This document shows positions 48,306-60,300 of a DNA stretch of 64,000 bases, piece by piece. Within the stretch, counting starts at the first letter, position 1, and the number at the start of each line of letters is the position of its first letter. The notes beneath the pieces are model-generated. The model worked only from the letters and a program-made list of their open reading frames with translations. It searched no databases and was not told the origin of the DNA. The stretch is taken from NCBI RefSeq assembly GCF_027744825.2, contig NC_071334.1, positions 39,595,437-39,659,436 of the forward strand, given 5' to 3'. The position numbers and the translations under genes are program-made. This DNA comes from Synchiropus splendidus (Eukaryota; Chordata; Actinopteri; Syngnathiformes; Callionymidae).

Positions 48306-51300
48306 TTCGGAACGCCAAACATAAAAGTGTTAATATCTTTCGAAAAACACTTCAGACAGCTTAGATTTGATGTGCACCTACTAGAAAGACCCTTTCTGCT
48401 ATAGTGGGAGGTTAAAATTTCATGTTCTGAAACTTCCCTGAAAAGTTATGGCACAATGCACAAAAACGCTTTTCAGCCTGAGATAAGGTGGGTTTCGGAA
48501 CGCCAAACATAAAAGTGTTGATAACCTTCGAAAAACATTTTAGACAGCTTAGATTTGATGTGCAACTACTAGAAAGACCCTTTCTGCTATAGTGGGAGGT
48601 TAAAATTTCATGTTCTGAAGCTTCCCTGAAAAGTTATGGCACAATGCACAAAAACGCTTTTCAGCCTGAGATAAGGTGGGTTTCGGAACGCCAAACATAA
48701 AAGTGTTAATAACTTTCGAAAAACACTTCAGACAGCTAAGATTTGATGTGCAACTACTAGAAAGGCCTTTTCTGCTATAGTGGGAGGTTAAAATTTCATG
48801 TTCTGAAGCTTACCTGAAAAGTTATGGCACAATGCGTAAAAACGCTTTTCAGCCTGAGATAAGGTGGGTTTCGGAACGCCAAACATAAAAGTGTTAACAA
48901 CTATCGAAAAACACTTCAGACAGCTAAGATTTTATGTGCAACTACTAGAAAGACCCTTTATGCTATAGTGGGAGGTTAAAATTTCATGTTCTGAAGCTTC
49001 CCTGAAAAGTTATGGCATAATGCACAAAAACGCTTTTCAGCCTGAGATAAGGTGGGTTTCGGAACGCCAAACATAAAAGTGTTAATATCTTTCGAAAAAC
49101 ACTTCAGACAGCTTAGATTTGATGTGCACCTACTAGAAAGACCCTTTCTGCTATAGTGGGAGTTAAAATTTCATGTTCTGAAACTTCCCTGAAAAGTTAT
49201 GGCACAATGCACAAAAACGCTTTTCAGCCTGAGATAAGGTGGGTTTCGGAACGCCAAACATAAAAGTGTTGATAACCTTCGAAAAACATTTTAGACAGCT
49301 TAGATTTGATGTGCAACTACTAGAAAGACCCTTTCTGCTATAATGGGTGGTTAAAATTTCATGTTCTGAAGCTTCCCTGAAAAGTTATGGCACAATGCAC
49401 AAAAACGCTTTTCAGCCTGAGATAAGGTGGGTTTCGGAACGCCAAACATAAAAGTGTTAATAACTTTCGAAAAACACTTCAGACAGCTAAGATTTTATAT
49501 GCCACTACTAGAAAGACCCTTTCTGCTATAGTGGGAGGTTAAAATTTCATGTTCTGAAGCTTCCCTGAAAAGTTATGGCACAATGCACAAAAACGCTTTT
49601 CAGCCTGAGATAAGGTGGGTTTCGGAACGCCAAACATAAAAGTGTTGATAACTTTCGAAAAACACTTCAGACAGCTTAGATTTGATGTTTACCTACTAGA
49701 AAGACCCTTTCTGCTATAGTGGGAGGTTAAAATTTCATGTTCTGAAGCTTCCCTGAAAAGTTATGGCACAATGCACAAAAACGCTTTTCAGCCTGAGATA
49801 AGGTGGGTTTCGGAACGCCAAACATAAAAGTGTTAATATCTTTCGAAAAACACTTCAGACAGCTTAGATTTGTTGTGCACCTACTAGAAAGACCCTTTCT
49901 GCTATAGTGGGAGGTTAAAATTTCATGTTCTGAAACTTCCCTGAAAAGTTATGGCACAATGCACAAAAACGCTTTTCAGCCTGAGATAAGGTGGGTTTCG
50001 GAACGCCAAACATAAAAGTGTTGATAACCTTCGAAAAACATTTTAGACAGCTTAGATTTGATGTGCAACTACTAGAAAGACCCTTTCTGCTATAGTGGGA
50101 GGTTAAAATTTCATGTTCTGAAGCTTCCCTGAAAAGTTATGGCACAATGCACAAAAACGCTTTTCAGCCTGAGATAAGGTGGGTTTCGGAACGCCAAACA
50201 TAAAAGTGTTAATAACTTTCGAAAAACACTTCAGACAGCTAAGATTTTATATGCCACTACTAGAAAGACCCTTTCTGCTATAGTGGGAGGTTAAAATTTC
50301 ATGTTCTGAAGCTTCCCTGAAAAGTTATGGCACAATGCACAAAAACGCTTTTCAGCCTGAGATAAGGTGGGTTTCGGAACGCCAAACATAAAAGTGTTGA
50401 TAACTTTCGAAAAACACTTCAGACAGCTTAGATTAGATGTGCAACTACTAGAAAGACCCTTTCTGCTATAGTGGGAGGTTAAAATTTCATGTTCTGAAGC
50501 TTCCCTGAAAAGTTATGGCACAATGCACAAAAACGCTTTTCAGCCTGAGATAAGGTGGGTTTCGGAACGCCAAACATAAAAGTGTTGATAACTTTCGAAA
50601 AACACTTCAGACAGCTTAGATTTGATGTGCACCTTCTAGAAAGACCCTTTCTGCTATAGTGGGAGGTTAAAATTTCATGTTCTGAAGCTTCCCTGAAAAG
50701 TTATGGCACAATGCACAAAAACGCTTTTCAGCCTGAGATAAGGTGGGTTTCGGAACGCCAAACATAAAAGTGTTAATAACTTTCGAAAAACACTTCAGAC
50801 AGCTTAGATCTGATGTGCACCTACTAGAAAGACCCTTTCTGCTATAGTGGGAGGTTAAAATTTCATGTTCTGAAGCTTCCCTGAAAAGTTATGGCACAAT
50901 GCACAAAAACGCTTTTCAGCCTGAGATAAGGTGGGTTTCGGAACGCCAAACATAAAAGTGTTGATAACCTTCGAAAAACATTTCAGACAGCTTAGATTTG
51001 ATGTGCAACTACTAGAAAGACCCTTTCTGCTATAGTGGGAGGATAAAATTTCATGTTCTGAAGCTTCCCTGAAAAGTTATGGCACAATGCACAAAAACGC
51101 TTTTCAGCCTGAGATAAGGTGGGTTTCGGAACGCCAAACATAAAAGTGTTGATAACTTTCGAAAAACACTTCAGACAGCTTAGATTTGATGTTTACCTAC
51201 TAGAAAGACCCTTTCTGCTATAGTGGGAGGTTAAAATTTCATGTTCTGAAGCTTCCCTGAAAAGTTATGGCATAATGCACAAAAACGCTTTTCAGCCTGA

Positions 51301-52440
51301 GATAAGGTGGGTTTCGGAACGCCAAACATAAAAGTGTTGATAACTTTCGAAAAACACTTCAGACAGCTTAGATTTGGTGTGCAACTACTAGAAAGACCCT
51401 TTCTGCTGTAGTGGGAGGTTAAAATTTCATGTTCTGAAGCTTCCCTGAAAAGTTATGGCACAATGCACAAAAACGCTGTTCAGCCTGAGATAAGGTGGGT
51501 TTCGGAACGCCAAACATAAAAGTGTTGATAACTTTCGAAAAACACTTCAGACAGCTTAGATTTGATGTGCACCTACTAGAAAGGCCCTTTCTGCTATAGT
51601 GGGAGGTTAAAATTTCATGTTCTGAAGCTTCCCTGAAAAGTTATGGCACAATGCGTAAAAACGCTTTTCAGCCTGAGATAAGGTGGGTTTCGGAACGCCA
51701 AACATAAAAGTGTTGATAACTTTCGAAAAACACTTCAGACAGCTTAGATTTGATGTAAAACTACTAGAAAGACCCTTTCTGCTATAGTGGGAGGCAATAA
51801 TTTCATGTTCTGAAGCTTCCCTGAAAAGTTATGGCACAATGCACAAAAACGCTTTTCAGCCTGAGATAAGGTGGGTTTCGGAACGCCAAACATAAAAGTG
51901 TTGATAACTTTCGAAAAACATTTCAGACAGCTTAGATTTGATGTTCAACTACTAGAAAGACCCTTTCTGCTATAGTGGGAGGTTAAAATTTCATGTTCTG
52001 AAGCTTCCCTGAAAAGTTATGGCACAATGCGTAAAAACGCTTTTCAGCCTGAGATAAGGTGGGTTTCGGAACGCCAAACACAAAAGTGTTAATAACTTTC
52101 GAAAAACACTTCAGACAGCTTAGATTTGATGTGCAACTACTAGAAAGACCCTTTCTGCTATAGTGGGAGGCTAAAATTTCATATTCTGAAGCTTCCCTGA
52201 AAAGTTATGGCACAATGCACAAAAGCGCTTTTCAGCCTGAGATAAGGTGGGTTTCGGAACGCCAAACATAAAAGTGTTAATAACTTTCGAAAAACACTTC
52301 AGACAGCTAATATTTGATGTACAACTACTAGAAAGACCCTTTCTGCTATAGTGGGAGGTTAAAATTTCATGTTCTGAAGCTTCCCTGAAAAGTTATGGCA
52401 CAATGCACAAAAACGCTTTTCAGCCTGAGATAAGGTGGGT
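48306..52440. repeat. Copy of 3384-7518 in A'
   Basis: 48306-48681 matches 3384-3759 (offset 44922) and 48682-52252 matches 3948-7518 (offset 44734), with GCTTACCTG, TTAACAACTATC, GGGAGTTAAAA, CGCTGTTCAG, GATGTAAAAC, CAAACACAAAAG and AAAAGCGC all conserved. A has one extra monomer (3760) between. 52253-52440 is the unrecombined equivalent of 7519. Confidence 0.92.
49058..49244. repeat. 187-bp monomer, copy of the GGGAGTTAAAA deletion
   Basis: Matches the monomer at 4324 at offset 44734. Confidence 0.9.
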
Positions 52441-54320
52441 TTCGGAACGCCAAACATAAAAGTGTTGATAACTTTCGAAAAACACTTCAGACAGCTTAGA
52501 TTTGATGTGCAACTACTAGAAAGACCCTTTCTGCTATAGTGGGAGGCAATAATTTCATGTTCTGAATCTTCCCTGAAAAGTTATGGCACAATGCACAAAA
52601 ACGCTTTTCAGCCTGAGATAAGGTGGGTTTCGGAACGCCAAACATAAAAGTTTTAATAACTTTCGAAAAACACTTCAGACAGCTAAGATTTTATATGCCA
52701 CTACTAGAAAGACCCTTTCTGCTATAGTGGGAGGTTAAAATTTCATGTTCTGAAGCTTCCCTGAAAAGTTATGGCACAATGCACAAAAACGCTTTTCAGC
52801 CTGAGATAAGGTGGGTTTCGGAACGCCAAACATAAAAGTGTTGATAACTTTCGAAAAACACTTCAGACAGCTTAGATCTGATGTTTACCTACTAGAAAGA
52901 CCCTTTCTGCTATAGTGGGAGGTTAAAATTTCATGTTCTGAAGCTTCCCTGAAAAGTTATGGCAAAATGCACAAAAACCCTTTTCAGCCTGAGATAAGGT
53001 GGGTTTCGGAACGCCAAACATAAAAGTGTTGATAACTTTCGAAAAACACTTCAGACAGCTTAGATTTGGTGTGCACCTACTAGAAAGACCCTTTCTGCTG
53101 TAGTGGGAGGTTAAAATTTCATGTTCTGAAGCTTCCCTGAAAAGTTATGGCACAATGCACAAAAACGCTTTTCAGCCTGAGATAAGGTGGGTTTCGGAAC
53201 GCCAAACATAAAAGTGTTGATAACTTTCGAAAAACACTTCAGACAGCTTAGATTTGATGTGCACCTACTAGAAAGGCCCTTTCTGCTATAGTGGGAGGTT
53301 AAAATTTCATGTTCTGAAGCTTCCCTGAAAAGTTATGGCACAATGCGTAAAAACGCTTTTCAGCCTGAGATAAGGTGGGTTTCGGAACGCCAAACATAAA
53401 AGTGTTGATAACTTTCGAAAAACACTTCAGACAGCTTAGATTTGATGTGCAACTACTAGAAAGACCCTTTCTGCTATAGTGGGAGGCAATAATTTCATGT
53501 TCTGAAGCTTCCCTGAAAAGTTATGGCACAATGCACAAAAACGCTTTTCAGCCTGAGATACGGTGGGTTTCGGAACGCCAAACATAAAAGTGTTGATAAC
53601 TTTCGAAAAACACTTCAGACAGCTTAGATTTGATGTGCAACTACTAGAAAGACCCTTTCTGCTATAGTGGGAGGCAATAATTTCATGTTCTGAAGCTTCC
53701 CTGAAAAGTTATGGCACAATGCACAAAAACGCTTTTCAGCCTGAGATAAGGTGGGTTTCGGAACGCCAAACATAAAAGTGTTGATAACTTTCGAAAAACA
53801 CTTCAGACAGCTTAGATTTGATGTGCAACTACTAGAAAGACCCTTTCTGCTATAGTGGGAGGTAAAAATTTCATGTTCTGAAGCTTCCCTGAAAAGTTAT
53901 GGCACAATGCGTAAAAACGCTTTTCAGCCTGAGATAAGGTGGGTTTCGGAACGCCAAACATAAAAGTGTTAATAACTTTCGAAAAACACTTCAGACAGCT
54001 TAGATTTGATGTGCAACTACTAGAAAGACCCTTTCTACTATAGTGGGAGGCTAAAATTTCATATTCTGAAGCTTCCCTGAAAAGTTATGGCACAATGCAC
54101 AAAAACGCTTTTCAGCCTGAGATAAGGTGGGTTTCGGAACGCCAAACATAAAAGTGTTGATAACTTTCGAAAAACACTTCAGACAGCTTAGATTTGATGT
54201 GCAACTACTAGAAAGACCCTTTCTGCTATAGTGGGAGGTTAAAATTTCATGTTCTGAAGCTTCCCTGAAAAGTTATGGCACAATGCGTAAAAACGCTTTT
54301 CAGCTTGAGATAAGGTGGGT

Positions 54321-54507
54321 TTCGGAACGGCAAACATAAAAGTGTTAATAACTTTCGAAAAACACTTCAGACAGCTTAGATTTGATGTGCAACTACTAGA
54401 AAGACCCTTTCTGCTATAGTGGGAGGCTAAAATTTCATATTCTGTGCTTCCCTGAAAAGTTATGGCACAATGCACAAAAACGCTTTTCAGCCTGAGATAA
54501 GGTGGGT
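54321..54507. repeat. 187-bp monomer, copy of the TTCTGTGCTTCC deletion
   Basis: Matches the monomer at 9023 at offset 45298; lies in the first unit of the 13-mer repeat. Confidence 0.9.
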
Positions 54508-56763
54508 TTCAGAACGCCAAACATAAAAGTGTTGATAACTTTCGAAAAACACTTCAGACAGCTAATATTTGATGTACAACTACTAGAAAGACCCTTTCTG
54601 CTATAGTGGGAGGTTAAAATTTCATGTTCTGAAGCTTCCCTGAAAAGTTATGACACAATGCACAAAAACGCTTTTCAGCCTGAGATAAGGTGGGTTTCGG
54701 AACGCCAAACATAAAAGTGTTGATAACTTTCGAAAAACACTTCAGAAATCTTAGATTTGGTGTGCAACTACTAGAAAGACCCTTTCTGCTATAGTGGGAG
54801 GTTAAAATTTCATGTTCTGAAGCTTCCCTGAAAAGTTATGGCACAATGCACAAAAACGCTTTTCAGCCTGAGATAAGGTGGGTTTCGGAACGCCAAACAT
54901 AAAAGTGTTGATAACTTTCGAAAAACACTTCAGACAGCTTAGATTTGATGTGCAACTACTAGAAAGACCCTTTCTGCTATAGTGGGAGGCAATAATTTCA
55001 TGTTCTGAATCTTCCCTGAAAAGTTATGGCACAATGCACAAAAACGCTTTTCAGCCTGAGATAAGGTGGGTTTCGGAACGCCAAACATAAAAGTTTTAAT
55101 AACTTTCGAAAAACACTTCAGACAGCTAAGATTTTATATGCCACTACTAGAAAGACCCTTTCTGCTATAGTGGGAGGTTAAAATTTCATGTTCTGAAGCT
55201 TCCCTGAAAAGTTATGGCACAATGCACAAAAACGCTTTTCAGCCTGAGATAAGGTGGGTTTCGGAACGCCAAACATAAAAGTGTTGATAACTTTCGAAAA
55301 ACACTTCAGACAGCTTAGATCTGATGTTTACCTACTAGAAAGACCCTTTCTGCTATAGTGGGAGGTTAAAATTTCATGTTCTGAAGCTTCCCTGAAAAGT
55401 TATGGCAAAATGCACAAAAACCCTTTTCAGCCTGAGATAAGGTGGGTTTCGGAACGCCAAACATAAAAGTGTTGATAACTTTCGAAAAACACTTCAGACA
55501 GCTTAGATTTGGTGTGCACCTACTAGAAAGACCCTTTCTGCTGTAGTGGGAGGTTAAAATTTCATGTTCTGAAGCTTCCCTGAAAAGTTATGGCACAATG
55601 CACAAAAACGCTTTTCAGCCTGAGATAAGGTGGGTTTCGGAACGCCAAACATAAAAGTGTTGATAACTTTCGAAAAACACTTCAGACAGCTTAGATTTGA
55701 TGTGCACCTACTAGAAAGGCCCTTTCTGCTATAGTGGGAGGTTAAAATTTCATGTTCTGAAGCTTCCCTGAAAAGTTATGGCACAATGCGTAAAAACGCT
55801 TTTCAGCCTGAGATAAGGTGGGTTTCGGAACGCCAAACATAAAAGTGTTGATAACTTTCGAAAAACACTTCAGACAGCTTAGATTTGATGTGCAACTACT
55901 AGAAAGACCCTTTCTGCTATAGTGGGAGGCAATAATTTCATGTTCTGAAGCTTCCCTGAAAAGTTATGGCACAATGCACAAAAACGCTTTTCAGCCTGAG
56001 ATACGGTGGGTTTCGGAACGCCAAACATAAAAGTGTTGATAACTTTCGAAAAACACTTCAGACAGCTTAGATTTGATGTGCAACTACTAGAAAGACCCTT
56101 TCTGCTATAGTGGGAGGCAATAATTTCATGTTCTGAAGCTTCCCTGAAAAGTTATGGCACAATGCACAAAAACGCTTTTCAGCCTGAGATAAGGTGGGTT
56201 TCGGAACGCCAAACATAAAAGTGTTGATAACTTTCGAAAAACACTTCAGACAGCTTAGATTTGATGTGCAACTACTAGAAAGACCCTTTCTGCTATAGTG
56301 GGAGGTAAAAATTTCATGTTCTGAAGCTTCCCTGAAAAGTTATGGCACAATGCGTAAAAACGCTTTTCAGCCTGAGATAAGGTGGGTTTCGGAACGCCAA
56401 ACATAAAAGTGTTAATAACTTTCGAAAAACACTTCAGACAGCTTAGATTTGATGTGCAACTACTAGAAAGACCCTTTCTACTATAGTGGGAGGCTAAAAT
56501 TTCATATTCTGAAGCTTCCCTGAAAAGTTATGGCACAATGCACCAAAACGCTTTTCAGCCTGAGATAAGGTGGGTTTCGGAACGCCAAACATAAAAGTGT
56601 TGATAACTTTCGAAAAACACTTCAGACAGCTTAGATTTGATGTGCAACTACTAGAAAGACCCTTTCTGCTATAGTGGGAGGTTAAAATTTCATGTTCTGA
56701 AGCTTCCCTGAAAAGTTATGGCACAATGCGTAAAAACGCTTTTCAGCTTGAGATAAGGTGGGT

Positions 56764-56950
56764 TTCGGAACGGCAAACATAAAAGTGTTAATAACTTTCG
56801 AAAAACACTTCAGACAGCTTAGATTTGATGTGCAACTACTAGAAAGACCCTTTCTGCTATAGTGGGAGGCTAAAATTTCATATTCTGTGCTTCCCTGAAA
56901 AGTTATGGCACAATGCACAAAAACGCTTTTCAGCCTGAGATAAGGTGGGT
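56764..56950. repeat. 187-bp monomer, copy of the TTCTGTGCTTCC deletion
   Basis: Matches the monomer at 12030 at offset 44734 and the one at 54321 at offset 2443; lies in the second unit of the 13-mer repeat. Confidence 0.9.
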
Positions 56951-57326
56951 TTCAGAACGCCAAACATAAAAGTGTTGATAACTTTCGAAAAACACTTCAG
57001 ACAGCTAATATTTGATGTACAACTACTAGAAAGACCCTTTCTGCTATAGTGGGAGGTTAAAATTTCATGTTCTGAAGCTTCCCTGAAAAGTTATGACACA
57101 ATGCACAAAAACGCTTTTTAGCCTGAGATAAGGTGGGTTTCGGAACGCCAAACATAAAAGTGTTGATAACTTTCGAAAAACACTTCAGAAATCTTAGATT
57201 TGGTGTGCAACTACTAGAAAGACCCTTTCTGCTATAGTGGGAGGTTAAAATTTCATGTTCTGAAGCTTCCCTGAAAAGTTATGGCACAATGCACAAAAAC
57301 GCTTTTCAGCCTGAGATAAGGTGGGT

Positions 57327-60300
57327 TTCGGAACGCCAAACATAAAAGTGTTGATAACTTTCGAAAAACACTTCAGACAGCTTAGATTTGATGTGCACCT
57401 ACTAGAAAGGCCCTTTCTGCTATAGTGGGAGGTTAAAATTTCATGTTCTGAAGCTTCCCTGAAAAGTTATGGCACAATGCGTAAAAACGCTTTTCAGCCT
57501 GAGATAAGGTGGGTTTCGGAACGCCAAACATAAAAGTGTTGATAACTTTCGAAAAACACTTCAGACAGCTTAGATTTGATGTGCAACTACTAGAAAGACC
57601 CTTTCTGCTATAGTGGGAGGCAATAATTTCATGTACTGAAGCTTCCCTGAAACGTTATGGCACAATGCACAAAAACGCTTTTCAGCCTGAGATAAGGTGG
57701 GTTTCGGAACGCCAAACATAAAAGTGTTGATAACTTTCGAAAAACACTTCAGATAGCTTAGATTTGATGTGCAACTACTAGAAAGACCCTTTCTGCTATA
57801 GTGCGAGGCAATAATTTCATGTTCTGAAGCTTCCCTGAAAAGTTATGGCACAATGCACAAAAACGCTTTTCAGCCTGAGATAAGGTGGGTTTCGGAACGC
57901 CAAACATAAAAGTGTTGATAACTTTCGAAAAACATTTCAGACAGCTTAGATTTGATGTGCAACTACTAGAAAGACCCTTTCTGCTATAGTGGGAGGTTAA
58001 AATTTCATGTTCTGAAGCTTCCCTGAAAAGTTATGGCACAATGCACAAAAACGCTTTTCAGCCTGAGATAAGGTGGGTTTCGGAACACCAAACATAAAAG
58101 TGTTGATAACTTTCGAAAAACACTTCAGACAGCTTAGATTTGATGTGCACCTACTAGAAAGGCCCTTTCTGCTATAGTGGGAGGGTAAAATTTCATGTTC
58201 TGAAGCTTCCCTGAAAAGTTATGGCACAATGCACAAAAACGCTTTTCAGCCTGAGATAAGGTGGGTTTCGGAACGCCAAACATAAAAGTGTTAATAACTT
58301 TCGAAAAACACTTCAGACAGCTTAGATTTGATGTGCAACTACTAGAAAGACACTTTCTGCTATAGTGGGAGGCTAAAATTTCATATTCTGAAGCTTCCCT
58401 GAAAAGTTATGGCACAATGCACAAAAACGCTTTTCAGCCTGAGATAAGGTGGGTTTCGGAACGCCAAACATAAAAGTGTTAATAACTTTCGAAAAACACT
58501 TCAGACAGCTAATATTTGATGTGCAACTACTAGAAAGACCCTTTCTGCTATAGTGGGAGGTTAAAATTTCATGTTCTGAAGCTTCCCTGAAAAGTTATGG
58601 CACAATGCACAAAAACGCTTTTCAGCCTGAGATAAGGTGGGTTTCGGAACGCCAAACATAAAAGTGTTGATAACTTTCGAAAAACACTTCAGAAATCTTA
58701 GATTTGGTGTGCAACTACTAGAAAGACACTTTCTGCTATAGTGGGAGGCTAAAATTTCATATTCTGAAGCTTCCCTGAAAAGTTATGGCACAATGCACAA
58801 AAACGCTTTTCAGCCTGAGATAAGGTGGGTTTCGGAACGCCAAACATAAAAGTGTTAATAACTTTCGAAAAACACTTCAGACAGCTAATATTTGATGTGC
58901 AACTACTAGAAAGACCCTTTCTGCTATAGTGGGAGGTTAAAATTTCATGTTCTGAAGCTTCCCTGAAAAGTTATGGCACAATGCACAAAAACGCTTTTCA
59001 GCCTGAGATAAGGTGGGTTTCGGAACGCCAAACATAAAAGTGTTGATAACTTTCGAAAAACACTTCAGAAATCTTAGATTTGGTGTGCAACTACTAGAAA
59101 GATCCTTTCTGCTATAGTGGGAGGTTAAAATTTCATGTTCTGAAGCTTCCCTGAAAAGTTATGGCACAATGCACAAAAACGCTTTTCAGCCTGAGATAAG
59201 GTGGGTTTCGGAACGCCAAACATAAAAGTGTTGATAACTTTCGAAAAACACTTCAGACAGCTTAGATTTGATGTGCAACTACTAGAAAGACCCTTTCTGC
59301 ATTAGTGGGAGGTTAACATTTCATGTTCTGAAGCTTCCCTGAAAAGTTATGGCACAATGCGTAAAAACGCTTTTCAGCCTGAGATAAGGTGGGTTTCGGA
59401 ACGCCAAACATAAAAGTGTTAATAACTTTCGAAAAACACTTCAGACAGCTTAGATTTTATGTGCAACTACTAGAAAGACCCTTTCTGCTATAGTGGGAGG
59501 CTAAAATTTCATGTTCTGAAGCTTCCCTGAAAAGTTATGGCACAATGCACAAAAACGCTTTTCAGCCTGAGATAAGGTGGGTTTCGGAACGCCAAACATA
59601 AAAGTGTTGATAACTTTCAAAAAACACTTCAGACAGCTTAGATTTGGTGAGCAACTACTAGAAAGACCCTTTCTGCTATAGTGGGAGGTTAAAATTTCAT
59701 GTTCTGAAGCTTCCCTGAAAAGTTATGGCACAATGCACAAAAACGCTTTTCAGCCTGAGATAAGGTGGGTTTCGGAACGCCAAACATAAAAGTGTTGATA
59801 ACTTTCGAAAAACACTTCAGACAGCTTAGATTTGATGTGCACCTACTAGAAAGGCCCTTTCTGCTATAGTGGGAGGTTAAAATTTCATGTTCTGAAGCTT
59901 CCCTGAAAAGTTATGGCACAATGCGTAAAAACGCTTTTCGGCCTGAGATAAGGTGGGTTTCGGAACGCCAAACATGAAAGTGTTGATAACTTTCGAAAAA
60001 CACTTCAGACAGCTTAGATTTGATGTGCAACTACTAGAAAGACCCTATCTGCTATAGTGGGACGCAATAATTTTATGTTCTGAAGCTTCCCTGAAAAGTT
60101 ATGGCACAATGCACAAAAACGCTTTTCAGCCTGAGATAAGGTGGGTTTCGGAACGCCAAACATAAAAGTGTTAATAACTTTCGAAAAACACTTCAGACAA
60201 CTTAGATTTGATGTGCACGTACTAGAAAGACGCTTTCTGCTATAGTGGAAGGTTAAAATTTCATGTTCTGAAACTTCCCTGAAAAGTTATGGCACAATGC

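Larger units (their letters stand above)
52441..57326. repeat. Tandem 13-mer (2443-bp period), two complete units
   Basis: Units 52441-54883 and 54884-57326 have the same 13 monomers in the same order, each including one 187-bp monomer, so 13 x 188 - 1 = 2443. Order starts GGCAATAAT/CTGAATC, GTTTTAATAAC/TTTTATATGCCAC, GATCTGATGTTTACC/GGCAAAATGC and ends with ATGACAC and CAGAAATC monomers. The second unit has CACCAAAACG where the first has CACAAAAACG. That C is also in A near 11808, so unit 2 is the orthologue of 10150-12592. Confidence 0.94.
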
